From Pseudomonas sp. R4-35-07 (GTDB lineage: Bacteria; Pseudomonadota; Gammaproteobacteria; Pseudomonadales; Pseudomonadaceae), in contig NZ_CP027732.1 of NCBI RefSeq assembly GCF_003852235.1, positions 124,001 to 188,000 on the forward strand: DNA of 64,000 nucleotides, in the 5' to 3' direction. The position numbers were made by a program, and so were the translations under genes. This document shows positions 29,807 through 39,625 of this stretch, in pieces (position 1 is the first letter of the stretch; every line of letters begins with the position of its first letter). A model generated the notes under the pieces. The model searched no databases. It was not told the origin of the DNA and saw nothing but the letters and a program-made list of their open reading frames with translations.

Positions 29807-31165
29807 ATGCGTCTGCACCTGCTTAAGGCAATACCGTTCGTTCTCGCCGCCAGTTTTGTACAAGCCCAAACACTGCCCCAAGCCATGCAACAGGCACTGG
29901 ATGTGCACCCAGAGATTCAGGCCGGTGTAAACAGCCGTATTGCCGCCGATTACCAGTTGCGTGCGGCGCAGGGTGGGTATCTGCCGCGTGTTGATTTGAA
30001 TGCCGGCTATGGCCGTGCAGGCACCGATAACGCGTCCACCCGCCTCGCCAATGGCACGGGCGGCAACCACTGGGAAACCCTCAATCGCGGCGAGTCCAGC
30101 CTGCGCCTGCAACAAATGATTTTTGACGGTTTCGCCACCTCCAGCGAAGTCGGGCGTCAACAAGCCAACGTCAACGCCCGTGCCTACTCCCTGCTCGGTA
30201 CATCCGAGCGCACCGCGTTGACCGTTGCCCAGGTTTACCTGGAAGTGTTGACCCGTCGCGAGTTCGTGCGCCTGGCCGAAGACAACCTGCGCAACCACGA
30301 ACGCATCTACGATCAGATCAAGCTGCGCACCCAGCGCGGCGTCGGTAACGGTGCCGACCAGGACCAGGCCGAAGCGCGTCTGGCCCAGGCCCGCAACAAC
30401 CTGATCACCGAGCAGACCAACCTGGCGGATGCGCAAACCAACTACCTCAGCGCCGTTGGCCAGATGCCCGACCAGCTCGAGCGCCCGGCACCGTTCATGG
30501 CCATGCTCCCGGCCGACCTGAATGAAGCGCGTCGCCAGATGCTCGACAACAGCCCGGTCCTGCGCTCGGCCGAGTCGGACATCTCTGCCGCCGAGAAGCA
30601 GTACGCCGCCGCCAAGTCCAGCTTCTATCCGCGCTTTGATGCTGAGCTTGGCACCAACGCCGACAACAACGTCGGCGGCGACGCCAACCACAGCAACGGC
30701 TGGGAAGCCATGGTGCGCATGCGCTTCAACCTGTTTGCCGGTGGCAGCAACAAAGCCGACCTGCAATCGAAGTCGTACCAGGCCAACCAGGCCCTGGACA
30801 TCCGCAACAACGCCCTGCGCCAGCTCAATGAAGAACTGGGCCTGGCCTGGAACGCCTTGAACAATGCCAACGCGCAACTGCCGGTGGCCCAGCAGTATGT
30901 GGACCACAGCACCCGCGTGCGCACCTCCTACCAGCAACAGTTCAGCCTGGGCCAACGTACCCTGCTGGACCTGCTCGACAGCGAGAACGAATTGTTCACC
31001 GCTTCGCGTCGCCTGGAAGAGATCAAGAACATTCAGTTATTTACTCAGTACCGAATCAAGGCGACCATGGGCCAATTGCTCAAAAGCCAAGGCGTAGTCG
31101 CTCCAATGGCCTCCATCGTGCAAAACGATGTGAAGCCCAAAGTCCAGCTGCCTGGGATGAACTGA
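29807..31165 (+). CDS. lapE: LapE, TolC-family outer-membrane channel for LapA
   Basis: 452 residues with a signal peptide (MRLHLLKAIPFVLAASFVQA) and two outer-membrane-efflux repeats with long helices (EARLAQARNNL, LRQLNEELGLAWN). The chosen ATG at 29807 follows GGGGA; the longer frame to 29777 would bury the signal peptide. It is the outer-membrane pore of the LapBCE type I secretion system, in which the LapA retention module is held. It is the first gene of lapE-lapB-lapC, divergent from lapA. Confidence 0.93.
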   Translation: MRLHLLKAIPFVLAASFVQAQTLPQAMQQALDVHPEIQAGVNSRIAADYQLRAAQGGYLPRVDLNAGYGRAGTDNASTRLANGTGGNHWETLNRGESSLRLQQMIFDGFATSSEVGRQQANVNARAYSLLGTSERTALTVAQVYLEVLTRREFVRLAEDNLRNHERIYDQIKLRTQRGVGNGADQDQAEARLAQARNNLITEQTNLADAQTNYLSAVGQMPDQLERPAPFMAMLPADLNEARRQMLDNSPVLRSAESDISAAEKQYAAAKSSFYPRFDAELGTNADNNVGGDANHSNGWEAMVRMRFNLFAGGSNKADLQSKSYQANQALDIRNNALRQLNEELGLAWNALNNANAQLPVAQQYVDHSTRVRTSYQQQFSLGQRTLLDLLDSENELFTASRRLEEIKNIQLFTQYRIKATMGQLLKSQGVVAPMASIVQNDVKPKVQLPGMN

Positions 31166-31205
31166 GTCACCCCATAGCCCCATCTGTTAGTCGAGAGTGC
31201 ACCGC

Positions 31206-33362
31206 GTGGAATCCGAAGTCAGTCGAGTTCATCTCAGTCATGATCCACGCACGCTGCACGACGACCCGTTACTCGACGGGTTGTTGGCACTCTGCGCCCT
31301 GCACCAGAAACCGGCCAGTGCGGCCATGCTCACCACCGGCCTGCCGCTGCCTTCGCAGCGCCTGAGTGCCGAACTGCTGGCGCGTGCTGCCGCGCGTGCC
31401 GGGCTGCAGGGCCGGCTGTTGCAACGCAAGCTCGAACAGATCCCGGCCATCGCGTTGCCAGCGCTGCTGCTGCTCAAGGATGGGCGCAGTACTGTGCTGG
31501 TCGGCTGGCAGGGCGACGATGAAGCGCGGGTGCTGCTCAGCGAAAGCGACGGCGGGGAAGTGCTGATCAAGCGTGAACTGCTGGCCGCTGACTACATCGG
31601 CAAAGTCTTCTTCGCCCAGCCGCAGCACAAATTCGACGTCAACCATGGCACCCTGATCCCGCGGGCGCGGTCCTGGTTTCGTGACACCCTCAAGCGCTCG
31701 CGCTGGCTGTACACCGACGCCATCGCCGCCAGTTTTTTGATCAATATCATCGCCATGGCCGCGCCGCTGTTCGTGATGAACGTGTACGACCGCGTGGTGC
31801 CGAACCAGGCCACCGCCACCCTGTGGGTGCTGGCCGTGGGCATCTGTGGCGCGTACCTGTTCGACCTGGTGCTCAAAAGCCTGCGCAGCCTGTGCCTGGA
31901 CCTGGCCGGTAAAAAAACCGACCTGATCATCTCCGCCACCTTGTTCGAGCGCATCGTCGGCATGTCGATGAAATACCGCCCGGCGCGGGTCGGCAGCTTT
32001 GCGCAGAACATCCATGAGTTTCAAAGCCTGCGCGACTTTCTCGCCTCGCTAACACTTACCAGCCTGATCGACCTGCCGTTCACGCTGCTGATTTTCCTGG
32101 TGATCGCCCTGCTCGGCGGCCATCTGGTATGGATTCCGGTGCTGGCGTTCCCGATTGCCCTGGGTATCGGCTACGCCCTGCAGAAGCCGTTGGTCGCGAC
32201 CATGGAACGCACCATGGCCCTGGCCGCCGAGCGCCAGTCGAGCCTGATCGAAACCCTCGCCGGGCTGGATGCGGTCAAGGTCAACAACGCCGAGAGCGAA
32301 CGCCAGTACGGTTGGGAACAGACCATCGGCACCTTGAGCCGGCTCGAACTGCGGGTGAAGTTGCTGTCGGGCCTGTCGATGAACATGACCCTGCTGATCC
32401 AGCAACTGGCCGGCGTGATCATGATCGTCTTCGGCGTGTACCAGATTATCGACGGCAACCTGAGCATGGGCGGCCTGATTGCCTGCTACATGCTCAGTGG
32501 CCGCGCGTTGAGCCCGCTGGCCTCGCTGTCGGGCCTGCTCACGCGCTACCAGCAAGCCAAGGTCACTATGACCTCGGTGGACCAGATGATGGAACTGCCC
32601 CAGGAGCGCAACTTCGAAGAGCGCCCCATGAGCCGCCGCACCCTGCAAGGCGCCATCGAGTGCCGGGGCCTGAACTTCACCTATCCGAACCAACAGAACG
32701 CTGCGCTGAAAAACATCAACCTGGTGATCAAGCCAGGGGAAAAAATCGGCATCATCGGCCGCAGCGGTTCGGGCAAAAGCTCCCTGGCCAAATTGATCGT
32801 CGGCCTTTACCAGCCTGACTCCGGCGCGTTGCTGGTGGACGGCGTGGATGTGCGCCAGATCGATGTCAGTGAACTGCGCCACAACATCGGCTACGTCGCC
32901 CAGGATATCCAACTGCTGGCCGGCACCCTGCGTGACAACCTGGTCAGCGGCGCACGCTACGTCGAAGACGAAATGGTCCTGCAAGCGGCGGAACTGGCCG
33001 GCGTGCACGAGTTCGCGCGCCTGCACCCGCAAGGCTACGAACTGCAAGTCGGCGAGCGTGGGCAGAACCTGTCCGGCGGCCAGCGCCAGAACGTCGCCCT
33101 GGCTCGTGCGCTGCTGCTCAACCCACCCATCCTGCTGCTGGACGAACCCACCAGCGCCATGGACAACACCGGTGAAGAGCGCTTGAAACAACGCCTGCAC
33201 GCCGTGGTGCAAAACAAGACCGTGGTGTTGGTGACGCACCGTGCCTCGCTGCTCTCCCTGGTAGACCGCCTGCTGGTGGTCGACCGTGGGCAGATTCTCG
33301 CGGACGGCCCGAAAGCCGTGGTCATGGAAGCGTTGAAGAAGGGGCAGATCAGTGTTGCTTAA
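31206..33362 (+). CDS. lapB: LapB, type I secretion ABC transporter
   Basis: 718 residues. An N-terminal C39-peptidase-like domain (about 1-135) lacks the catalytic Cys, as in LapB-type transporters that do not process a leader. A six-helix transmembrane domain (about 160-440) precedes the ATPase with Walker A GRSGSGKSS, signature LSGGQRQ and Walker B ILLLDEPTS. It energises LapA export at the inner membrane. I prefer the GTG at 31206 (MESEVSRVHL), with GAGAG 8 nt upstream, over the GTG at 31197. Its end overlaps lapC by 11 bp. Confidence 0.94.
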   Translation: MESEVSRVHLSHDPRTLHDDPLLDGLLALCALHQKPASAAMLTTGLPLPSQRLSAELLARAAARAGLQGRLLQRKLEQIPAIALPALLLLKDGRSTVLVGWQGDDEARVLLSESDGGEVLIKRELLAADYIGKVFFAQPQHKFDVNHGTLIPRARSWFRDTLKRSRWLYTDAIAASFLINIIAMAAPLFVMNVYDRVVPNQATATLWVLAVGICGAYLFDLVLKSLRSLCLDLAGKKTDLIISATLFERIVGMSMKYRPARVGSFAQNIHEFQSLRDFLASLTLTSLIDLPFTLLIFLVIALLGGHLVWIPVLAFPIALGIGYALQKPLVATMERTMALAAERQSSLIETLAGLDAVKVNNAESERQYGWEQTIGTLSRLELRVKLLSGLSMNMTLLIQQLAGVIMIVFGVYQIIDGNLSMGGLIACYMLSGRALSPLASLSGLLTRYQQAKVTMTSVDQMMELPQERNFEERPMSRRTLQGAIECRGLNFTYPNQQNAALKNINLVIKPGEKIGIIGRSGSGKSSLAKLIVGLYQPDSGALLVDGVDVRQIDVSELRHNIGYVAQDIQLLAGTLRDNLVSGARYVEDEMVLQAAELAGVHEFARLHPQGYELQVGERGQNLSGGQRQNVALARALLLNPPILLLDEPTSAMDNTGEERLKQRLHAVVQNKTVVLVTHRASLLSLVDRLLVVDRGQILADGPKAVVMEALKKGQISVA

Positions 33363-34716
33363 CTCCATAAAAAGCGCGGTCGGCCGCTACTTCAAAGGTT
33401 CCGACTCGCTGCAGGGCCAGCCGCTGCCCGAGGTCAACAAAGCGTTGATCGAAGATGCGCCGCGAGTCATCCGCCTGACCATCTGGGCCATCATTGCCTT
33501 CTTCCTGTTCCTGGTGGTGTGGGCGGGTTTCTCCGAAATCGACGAAGTGACCCGTGGCGACGGCAAGGCGATTCCGTCGTCCAAATTGCAGAAAATCCAG
33601 AACCTGGAAGGCGGTATCGTCGCCGAGCTGTACGTCAAGGAAGGCCAGATCGTCGAGGCCGGTGCGCCGCTGATTCGCCTGGATGACACGCGGTTCGTGT
33701 CCAACGCCGGGGAAACCGAAGCCCTGCGCCTGGCCATGCAATTGCGCGTCGAACGCCTGAGTGCGCAGGTGGATGATCGCCCACTGAACATTCCCGACGA
33801 GGTGCTCAAGGCCGCGCCCAGCCAGGCCGCCAACGAACGCTCGCTGTATGAAAGCCGTCGCCAGCAGTTGAAAGACGAAGTCGGCGGCTTGCAGGAGCAA
33901 CTGGTGCAGCGCCAGCAGGAATTGCGCGAGTTCACCTCCAAGCAAGGCCAGTACCGCAGCCAGCTGTCCCTGCAACGCCAGGAAATCAACATGTCCGAGC
34001 CGCTGGTGGCCCAGGGCGCGGTGTCGCCGGTGGAAGTGCTACGCCTCAAGCGCGCCGAAATGGAAACCCGCGGCCAGCTGGACGCCACCACCCTGGCAAT
34101 CCCCCGCGCCGAATCGGCGATCAAGGAAGTGCAGCGCAAGATCGACGAAACCCGTGGCAAATTCCGCAGCGAAGCCCTGACCCAACTCAACGAGGCCCGC
34201 ACCGAACTGAACAAGGCCGAATCCACCGGTCGCGCCCTGGAAGACCGCGTCAGCCGTACCCTGGTCACCTCGCCGGTGCGCGGGATCGTCAAGCAGCTGC
34301 TGGTCAACACCGTCGGCGGCGTGATCCAGCCGGGCAGTGACATGGTGGAAATCGTGCCGCTGAACGACACCCTGCTGGTGGAAGCCAAGATCCGCCCGCA
34401 AGACATCGCGTTCCTGCACCCTGGGCAAGAAGCGGTGGTCAAGTTCACCGCTTATGACTACACCATCTACGGTGGCCTGAAGGCCAAGCTCGAACGCATC
34501 GGCGCTGACACCATCACCGATGAAGACAAGAAAACCACCTACTACATGATCACCCTGCGCACCGACCGCAGCCACCTGGGCACCGATGAGAAGCCGCTGC
34601 TGATCATCCCCGGCATGGTCGCCTCGGTGGACATCATCACCGGCAAGAAAAGCATCCTCAGCTACCTGCTCAAGCCGATCATCAAGGCGCGGGCCGAGGC
34701 GTTGCACGAGCGGTAA
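33352..34716 (+). CDS. lapC: LapC, HlyD-type membrane-fusion protein of the LapA exporter
   Basis: 454 residues. A short cytoplasmic N terminus, one membrane helix (about 42-62), a lipoyl/barrel-sandwich half motif (NLEGGIVAELYVKEG), a long coiled-coil hairpin (about 125-300), and the second half with the HlyD beta-barrel. It bridges LapB and LapE across the periplasm. The GTG start at 33352 lies inside the lapB 3' end in another frame, so the two are translationally coupled. A REP pair follows, and no clear terminator was seen. Confidence 0.94.
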   Translation: MLLNSIKSAVGRYFKGSDSLQGQPLPEVNKALIEDAPRVIRLTIWAIIAFFLFLVVWAGFSEIDEVTRGDGKAIPSSKLQKIQNLEGGIVAELYVKEGQIVEAGAPLIRLDDTRFVSNAGETEALRLAMQLRVERLSAQVDDRPLNIPDEVLKAAPSQAANERSLYESRRQQLKDEVGGLQEQLVQRQQELREFTSKQGQYRSQLSLQRQEINMSEPLVAQGAVSPVEVLRLKRAEMETRGQLDATTLAIPRAESAIKEVQRKIDETRGKFRSEALTQLNEARTELNKAESTGRALEDRVSRTLVTSPVRGIVKQLLVNTVGGVIQPGSDMVEIVPLNDTLLVEAKIRPQDIAFLHPGQEAVVKFTAYDYTIYGGLKAKLERIGADTITDEDKKTTYYMITLRTDRSHLGTDEKPLLIIPGMVASVDIITGKKSILSYLLKPIIKARAEALHER

Positions 34717-34740
34717 TCTCTATAGGCTGCTCGGGCCTCA

Positions 34741-34828
34741 TCGGGGGCAAGTCGAATCGTCGCACCGCCCCTCCCACACTTGATCTGTGAACGCATTCAA
34801 ATGTGGGAGGGGGCTTGCCCCCGATAGG
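34741..34828. repeat. Mixed REP pair after lapC
   Basis: The left element runs TCGGGGGCAAG, then a different 17-bp core (TCGAATCGTCGCACCGC), then CCCTCCCACA. The right element (34799-34828) is the standard TGTGGGAGGGGGCTTG palindrome. The arrangement is opposite to that of the other two doublets, and the left half is a variant class. Confidence 0.8.
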
Positions 34829-34930
34829 GCCATCAGCATCACCCAAAGCATATGGATATGCCCTAACAGTATTTAAACTTCCATTCTTAGACCTATAAAT
34901 TCACTCCCCTGTCTGCCGGAAGTGAATCCA

Positions 34931-35797
34931 ATGTCCACCATCAACCAAACCTTCGACATCCGCCCCTTCCCCGGCAGTGTCGGCGCCGAAGTCATCGGCC
35001 TGGATCTATCCCAACCCGTCAACGACCAGGACTTCGCCCGCATCCATCGCGCACACCTGGACCACCACGTCATCGTGTTCCGCGACCAACGCATCACCCC
35101 CGAACAACAGATCGCCTTCAGCCGCCGCTTCGGTGTGCTGCAAATCCATGTGCTCAAACAGTTCCTGCTGGCCAATCACCCGGAGATCCTGATCGTCTCC
35201 AACATCATCGAAAACGGCCAATCCATCGGCCTGGGCGACGCGGGCAAGTTCTGGCACTCGGACCTGTCGTACAAAGAGCTGCCCAGCCTGGGCTCGATGC
35301 TGCATGCCCAGGAACTGCCGTCCGAAGGCGGCGACACGCTGTTTGCCGACATGCACAAAGCTTGGGAGCAACTGCCCGAGCACCTGCGCAACGCCGTCGA
35401 AGGGCGCCGCGCCGCGCATTCCTATACCGCGCGTTACAGCGAGAGCAAATTCGAGGGTAACTGGCGTCCCACCTTGACCCCTGAACAGCTCGCCCAAGTG
35501 GCCGAAGTGGAGCACCCCATCGTGCGCACTCATCCTGAAAACGGCCGCAAGGCACTGTTCGTCAGCGAAGGCTTCACCACCCGCATCGTCGGCCTGCCAG
35601 AGGACGAAAGCCGCGACCTGCTGGCCCAGCTCTACGCCCACAGCGTGCTGCCGGCAAACATCTACCGGCACCAGTGGCAGCCTCACGACCTGGTGTTCTG
35701 GGACAACCGCTCGCTGATCCACCTGGCGGCCGGCTGCCCGAGCCATCTGCGCCGCAAGTTGTTGCGCACCACCATCCAGGGCGACGCGCCGTTCTGA
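34931..35797 (+). CDS. TauD/TfdA-family Fe(II)/2-oxoglutarate dioxygenase
   Basis: 288 residues. The iron-binding facial triad is visible as H-x-D in FWHSDLSYKE and the distal His in RSLIHLAAG, with the 2-oxoglutarate-binding Arg in LLRTTIQG. Length and motifs match TauD-type enzymes that hydroxylate small sulfonates, aryloxyacids or similar substrates; the substrate cannot be assigned. I chose the ATG at 34931 (MSTINQTFD) with GGAAG upstream, over the GTG at 34922. A LysR-type regulator follows 60 bp downstream on the same strand and may control it. Confidence 0.88.
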   Translation: MSTINQTFDIRPFPGSVGAEVIGLDLSQPVNDQDFARIHRAHLDHHVIVFRDQRITPEQQIAFSRRFGVLQIHVLKQFLLANHPEILIVSNIIENGQSIGLGDAGKFWHSDLSYKELPSLGSMLHAQELPSEGGDTLFADMHKAWEQLPEHLRNAVEGRRAAHSYTARYSESKFEGNWRPTLTPEQLAQVAEVEHPIVRTHPENGRKALFVSEGFTTRIVGLPEDESRDLLAQLYAHSVLPANIYRHQWQPHDLVFWDNRSLIHLAAGCPSHLRRKLLRTTIQGDAPF

Positions 35798-35857
35798 ACC
35801 GCTAAAGCCTGCTAGGATTGCGTCCAGTTCACTCCCGACCGAACACGAGTGCTTGGC

Positions 35858-36778
35858 ATGCAACTACCCGACATGAACCTTCTGGTCGCCCTCGACGCCT
35901 TGCTCGATGAAGGCAGCGTGGTGGGCGCCGCGCGACGGATGAACCTGAGCCCGGCGGCCATGAGCCGTACCCTCACGCGTATCCGCGAGGCGGTGGGTGA
36001 TCCGATCCTGGTGCGTGCCGGCCGCGGCCTGGTGCCGACGCCCAAGGCGCTAGAGCTGCAAGCTCAGGTGCGCAACGTGGTGGAGCAGGCGGCGTTGTTG
36101 TTTCGCTCGGCGGACCAGGTCGATTTGAGCACCTTGCGCCGCCGCTTCAGCGTGCGCGCCAATGACTTTTTCATCGGCGTGTATGGCGGTCGGCTGTTCG
36201 ACACCCTGCAACGCGCGGCGCCGTTCTGCGAACTGCGCTTCGTGCCCGAAGGCGACACCGACGATGAAGCGCTGCGCGAAGGGCGGTTGGACCTGCGGGT
36301 GAGCAATACCATGCCGGCTGGTCCCGAAGTGAAGGTGCAGAACCTGTTCTCGACCACGTTTGTTGGCCTCGCGCGGGAAGATCACCCGCTGTTCGACGAA
36401 GAGATCACCGCCGCTCGGTTTGCCAGCTATTCCCACATCAGCATCTCGCGACGCGGCATCGCCCGTGGGCCCATCGATACCGCCTTGAATGCCCAGGGCC
36501 TGGAGCGCCACGTCGCAATGATCGCCCCCGGCTTTCACGGCGCGATGTTCATGTTGCCCGACTCCGACCTGCTGCTGCCGGTGCCCAAGGAAGCCCTCCT
36601 GAGCGCCCGGCGCCTGAAGCTGCCGCTGCGCTCTTTCGCCTTGCCGATTTCGCTGCCGACCCTGGTATTGGCGCAATCCTGGCACCCGCGCTTCGACAAA
36701 GACCCGGCGCACAAATGGCTGCGCGAGACCATGCGCGAGAGCTGCCACGCCACCTGGCTGGAAGCCCAGCCCAGCTGA
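35858..36778 (+). CDS. LysR-family transcription regulator
   Basis: 306 residues. The N-terminal winged helix-turn-helix (GSVVGAARRMNLSPAAMSRT, about 23-42) precedes a substrate-binding-like effector domain (about 90-300). It is the NodD/LinR-like subtype with MNLLVALDALLDEGSV at the start. The start is the ATG at 35858, because the upstream GTG at 35849 adds only three residues. Its neighbour upstream is the TauD-type dioxygenase on the same strand; regulation of that gene is likely by proximity but unproven. Confidence 0.88.
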   Translation: MQLPDMNLLVALDALLDEGSVVGAARRMNLSPAAMSRTLTRIREAVGDPILVRAGRGLVPTPKALELQAQVRNVVEQAALLFRSADQVDLSTLRRRFSVRANDFFIGVYGGRLFDTLQRAAPFCELRFVPEGDTDDEALREGRLDLRVSNTMPAGPEVKVQNLFSTTFVGLAREDHPLFDEEITAARFASYSHISISRRGIARGPIDTALNAQGLERHVAMIAPGFHGAMFMLPDSDLLLPVPKEALLSARRLKLPLRSFALPISLPTLVLAQSWHPRFDKDPAHKWLRETMRESCHATWLEAQPS

Positions 36779-36799
36779 TTCTGAAGCCACACACAGTCA

Positions 36800-36892
36800 A
36801 ATGTGGGAGGGGGCTTGCCCCCGATAGCGGTGTTTCAGTTTCACATCAGGTGACTGTCACCCCGCAATCGGGGGCAAGCCCCCTCCCACATT
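36800..36892. repeat. REP doublet (REPIN) after the LysR gene
   Basis: AATGTGGGAGGGGGCTTG and its inverted partner CAAGCCCCCTCCCACATT about 55 bp apart. It has the same organisation as the pair at 12425-12517 and separates the LysR gene from the efflux operon. Confidence 0.9.
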
Positions 36893-37015
36893 AAAAGCCC
36901 TGCATTACCCGGTGGATTGCGTATGACGCACTTATAACCTGCCAACAAGTCACTTTTTGTCATGCATTTGCCTGATTAAACTACTCGGGTATTCCCCATT
37001 CCGAGTTACCTGTCC

Positions 37016-38551
37016 ATGACTTCCCTCGCTGCCCCCGCCTTCGAGGCCGCAGCCAAACCCACTGCGCCCAGCCCTCCGGTGTTCGGCCCGCGCATCATCA
37101 TCGGCCTGGTCGGCGTGTTGCTGGCGGTGCTGGTGTCTGGCCTCAACGAAATGGTGACCAAGGTCGCCCTCGCCGATATCCGGGGTGCGCTGTACATCGG
37201 CTTTGACGAAGGCACCTGGTTGGTCGCGGCGTACACCGCCACTTCCGTCGCGGCCATGGCATTCGCGCCGTGGTGCGCGGTAACGCTCTCCCTGCGCCGT
37301 TTCACCCTGGGTGCCATCGGCGTGTTCACGCTGCTCGGCATCCTGTGCCCGTTTGCGCCGAACTACGAAAGCCTGTTGCTGCTGCGCACCGTGCAAGGCC
37401 TGGCCGGTGGCGCGTTGCCGCCGATGTTGATGACCGTGGCGCTGCGCTTTCTGCCGGCCAACGTCAAATTGTACGGGTTGGCCGGCTATGCACTGACCGC
37501 CACCTTCGGCCCGAGCCTGGGCACGCCATTGGCGGCGCTGTGGACCGAATACGTCGGCTGGCAATGGGCGTTCTGGCAGATCGTCGGGCCGTGCCTGTTG
37601 GCGATGGCCGCCGTGGCCTACGGCTTGCCGCAGGATCCGCTGCGCCTGGAACGCTTCAAACAGTTCAACTGGCGTGGTCTGCTGTTGGGCTTCCCGGCGA
37701 TCTGCATGCTGGTGATCGGCCTGTTGCAAGGCAATCGCCTGGACTGGTTCGAGTCGGGCCTGATCACCTTTTTGCTCAGTGGCGGCGCGCTGCTGCTGGT
37801 GCTGTTCATGCTCAACGAATGGTCGCAGCCGCTGCCATTCTTCAAGCTGCAGATGCTCGGCCTGCGCAACCTGTCGTTCGCCTTGATCGTACTGGCCGGT
37901 GTGTTGATGGTGCTGACCTCGGTGATCATCATCCCCTCGAGTTTTCTCGCCCAGGTCCAGGGTTACCGGCCGCTGCAAACCGCACCGGTGATGCTGCTGA
38001 TGGCGCTGCCGCAGTTGATCGCGCTGCCGCTGGTGGCGGCGCTGTGCAATCTGCGCTGGGTCGATTGCCGCTGGGTGCTGGGCATGGGGCTGGGCATGTT
38101 GGCGTTGTGCTGTATCGGCAGTTCGCACCTGACCTCGGCGTGGATTCGCGATGATTTTTATGGCTGGTACCTGCTGCAGATTTTCGGTCAACCGATGGCC
38201 GTTCTGCCCTTGCTGATGCTGTCCACCGGCAGTATTCAACCCATCGAAGGGCCGTTCGCCTCGGCGTGGTTCAACACCGTCAAGGGCCTGTCCGCCGTGA
38301 TCGCCACGGCGGTGCTGGATACGCTGACCACCCAGCGCGGGCATTTCCACTCGAGCATGCTGGTGGACCGCCTGGGCAACTCGCCCCTGGCCGACGGCGA
38401 CGCGCCGGGCCTGGCGCATCGCCTGCACGAGCAGACTGTGGTGCTCACCTCTTCGGATCTGTATGTCGTCATGGCCGGTGTCGCGGTGGCGTTGATCCTG
38501 CTGATTTTCTGGATGCCCACGCGGATTTTCCCGCCTCGCGCACCGACCTGA
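37016..38551 (+). CDS. DHA2-family MFS efflux pump (EmrB-like)
   Basis: 511 residues with about 14 hydrophobic helices, the first at about 25-45. It has MFS features such as LRTVQGLAGGALPP (motif C-like region) and DEGTWLVAAYTAT in the loop after helix 1. It probably exports a drug or metabolite by proton antiport. It is followed 15 bp later by an HlyD adaptor and then an outer-membrane factor, forming a complete tripartite system of the EmrAB-OprM/FusABC kind. The substrate is unknown. The ATG at 37016 follows GAG at a suitable distance. Confidence 0.9.
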   Translation: MTSLAAPAFEAAAKPTAPSPPVFGPRIIIGLVGVLLAVLVSGLNEMVTKVALADIRGALYIGFDEGTWLVAAYTATSVAAMAFAPWCAVTLSLRRFTLGAIGVFTLLGILCPFAPNYESLLLLRTVQGLAGGALPPMLMTVALRFLPANVKLYGLAGYALTATFGPSLGTPLAALWTEYVGWQWAFWQIVGPCLLAMAAVAYGLPQDPLRLERFKQFNWRGLLLGFPAICMLVIGLLQGNRLDWFESGLITFLLSGGALLLVLFMLNEWSQPLPFFKLQMLGLRNLSFALIVLAGVLMVLTSVIIIPSSFLAQVQGYRPLQTAPVMLLMALPQLIALPLVAALCNLRWVDCRWVLGMGLGMLALCCIGSSHLTSAWIRDDFYGWYLLQIFGQPMAVLPLLMLSTGSIQPIEGPFASAWFNTVKGLSAVIATAVLDTLTTQRGHFHSSMLVDRLGNSPLADGDAPGLAHRLHEQTVVLTSSDLYVVMAGVAVALILLIFWMPTRIFPPRAPT

Positions 38552-38566
38552 CCCCAAGGATTTTTC

Positions 38567-39625
38567 ATGAAACGCAAAGACAAAATTGCCGTCTCAGTCA
38601 TCGCCGTATTTGCCGTGGGCGTGCTGGTGTACCTGGTTGCGCCGGGCATCCTGGGCAGCCAGCGCCAGACCACCAACGACGCCTTCGTCGCCGCCGACTT
38701 CACCCTAGTTGCACCGCGTGTTGCCGGGTTCATCAAGGAGGTGCTGGTGGAAGACAACCAGCGCGTCAAGGCCGGCCAACTGTTGGCGCTGATCGACGAC
38801 CGTGATTTTCGCGCCGCCGCCCAGGCCGCCGACGCCGACACCCTGGTCGCCCAGGCCCAACTGAAAAACGCCACCGCGACCCTTGAACGCCAAAGCTCGG
38901 TAATCGCCCAGGCCCAGGCCACCGTAGCGGCCGATCGCGCCGAAGTGGCGTTTGCCGAACACGAACTGAACCGCTACAACCACCTCGCCGGCGTCGGCGC
39001 GGGCACCGTGCAGAACGCCCAGCAAGCCAAGACCCGCATCGACCAGGCCACCGCGCGCCTGGCCAAATCCACGGCGGTGCTGGCGGCCGAACGCAAGCAA
39101 GTGGAAATTCTCACCGCCCAGCGTGACGCTGCCGAAGGCGGTCTCAAGCGCGCACAGGCCGCGCTGGAAATGGCCAGTTATCAGCTGTCCTACACCCGCA
39201 TCGTCGCGCCGGTGGACGGCATGGTCGGTGAGCGTGCGGTACGGGTGGGCGCTTATGTCACGCCGGGCAGCAAGATCCTCGCCGTGGTGCCGCTGGCCCA
39301 AGCCTATGTCGTGGCCAATTTCCAGGAGACCCAGCTGTCTCACATGCAGGCCGGCCAAGCTGTGCAGGTGCGGGTCGACAGCCTCGATGGCGAGTTGCTT
39401 AACGGCCATCTGGAAAGCCTGGCGCCTGCCACGGGGGTGACCTTTGCCTCGGTCAAGCCGGACAACGCCACCGGTAACTTCACCAAGGTGGTGCAGCGTA
39501 TTCCGGTGAAGATTGTGCTTGAGCCAAACCAACCGCTGACCGAACGCTTGCGCGTAGGGATGTCGGTGGAAGCCAGCGTCGACACCCACGCCGCCGCGCA
39601 ACAACATGAGGTGGCCCAGCAATGA
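38567..39625 (+). CDS. HlyD/EmrA-type periplasmic adaptor
   Basis: 352 residues. One N-terminal membrane helix (about 8-28), a barrel-sandwich half (LVAPRVAGFIKEVLVEDNQ), a coiled-coil hairpin (about 80-190) and the return strand (YTRIVAPVDGMVGERAVRVG). It links the MFS pump to the outer-membrane factor. AAGGA lies 6 nt before the ATG. The stop overlaps the next start by 4 bp (ATGA). Confidence 0.92.
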   Translation: MKRKDKIAVSVIAVFAVGVLVYLVAPGILGSQRQTTNDAFVAADFTLVAPRVAGFIKEVLVEDNQRVKAGQLLALIDDRDFRAAAQAADADTLVAQAQLKNATATLERQSSVIAQAQATVAADRAEVAFAEHELNRYNHLAGVGAGTVQNAQQAKTRIDQATARLAKSTAVLAAERKQVEILTAQRDAAEGGLKRAQAALEMASYQLSYTRIVAPVDGMVGERAVRVGAYVTPGSKILAVVPLAQAYVVANFQETQLSHMQAGQAVQVRVDSLDGELLNGHLESLAPATGVTFASVKPDNATGNFTKVVQRIPVKIVLEPNQPLTERLRVGMSVEASVDTHAAAQQHEVAQQ

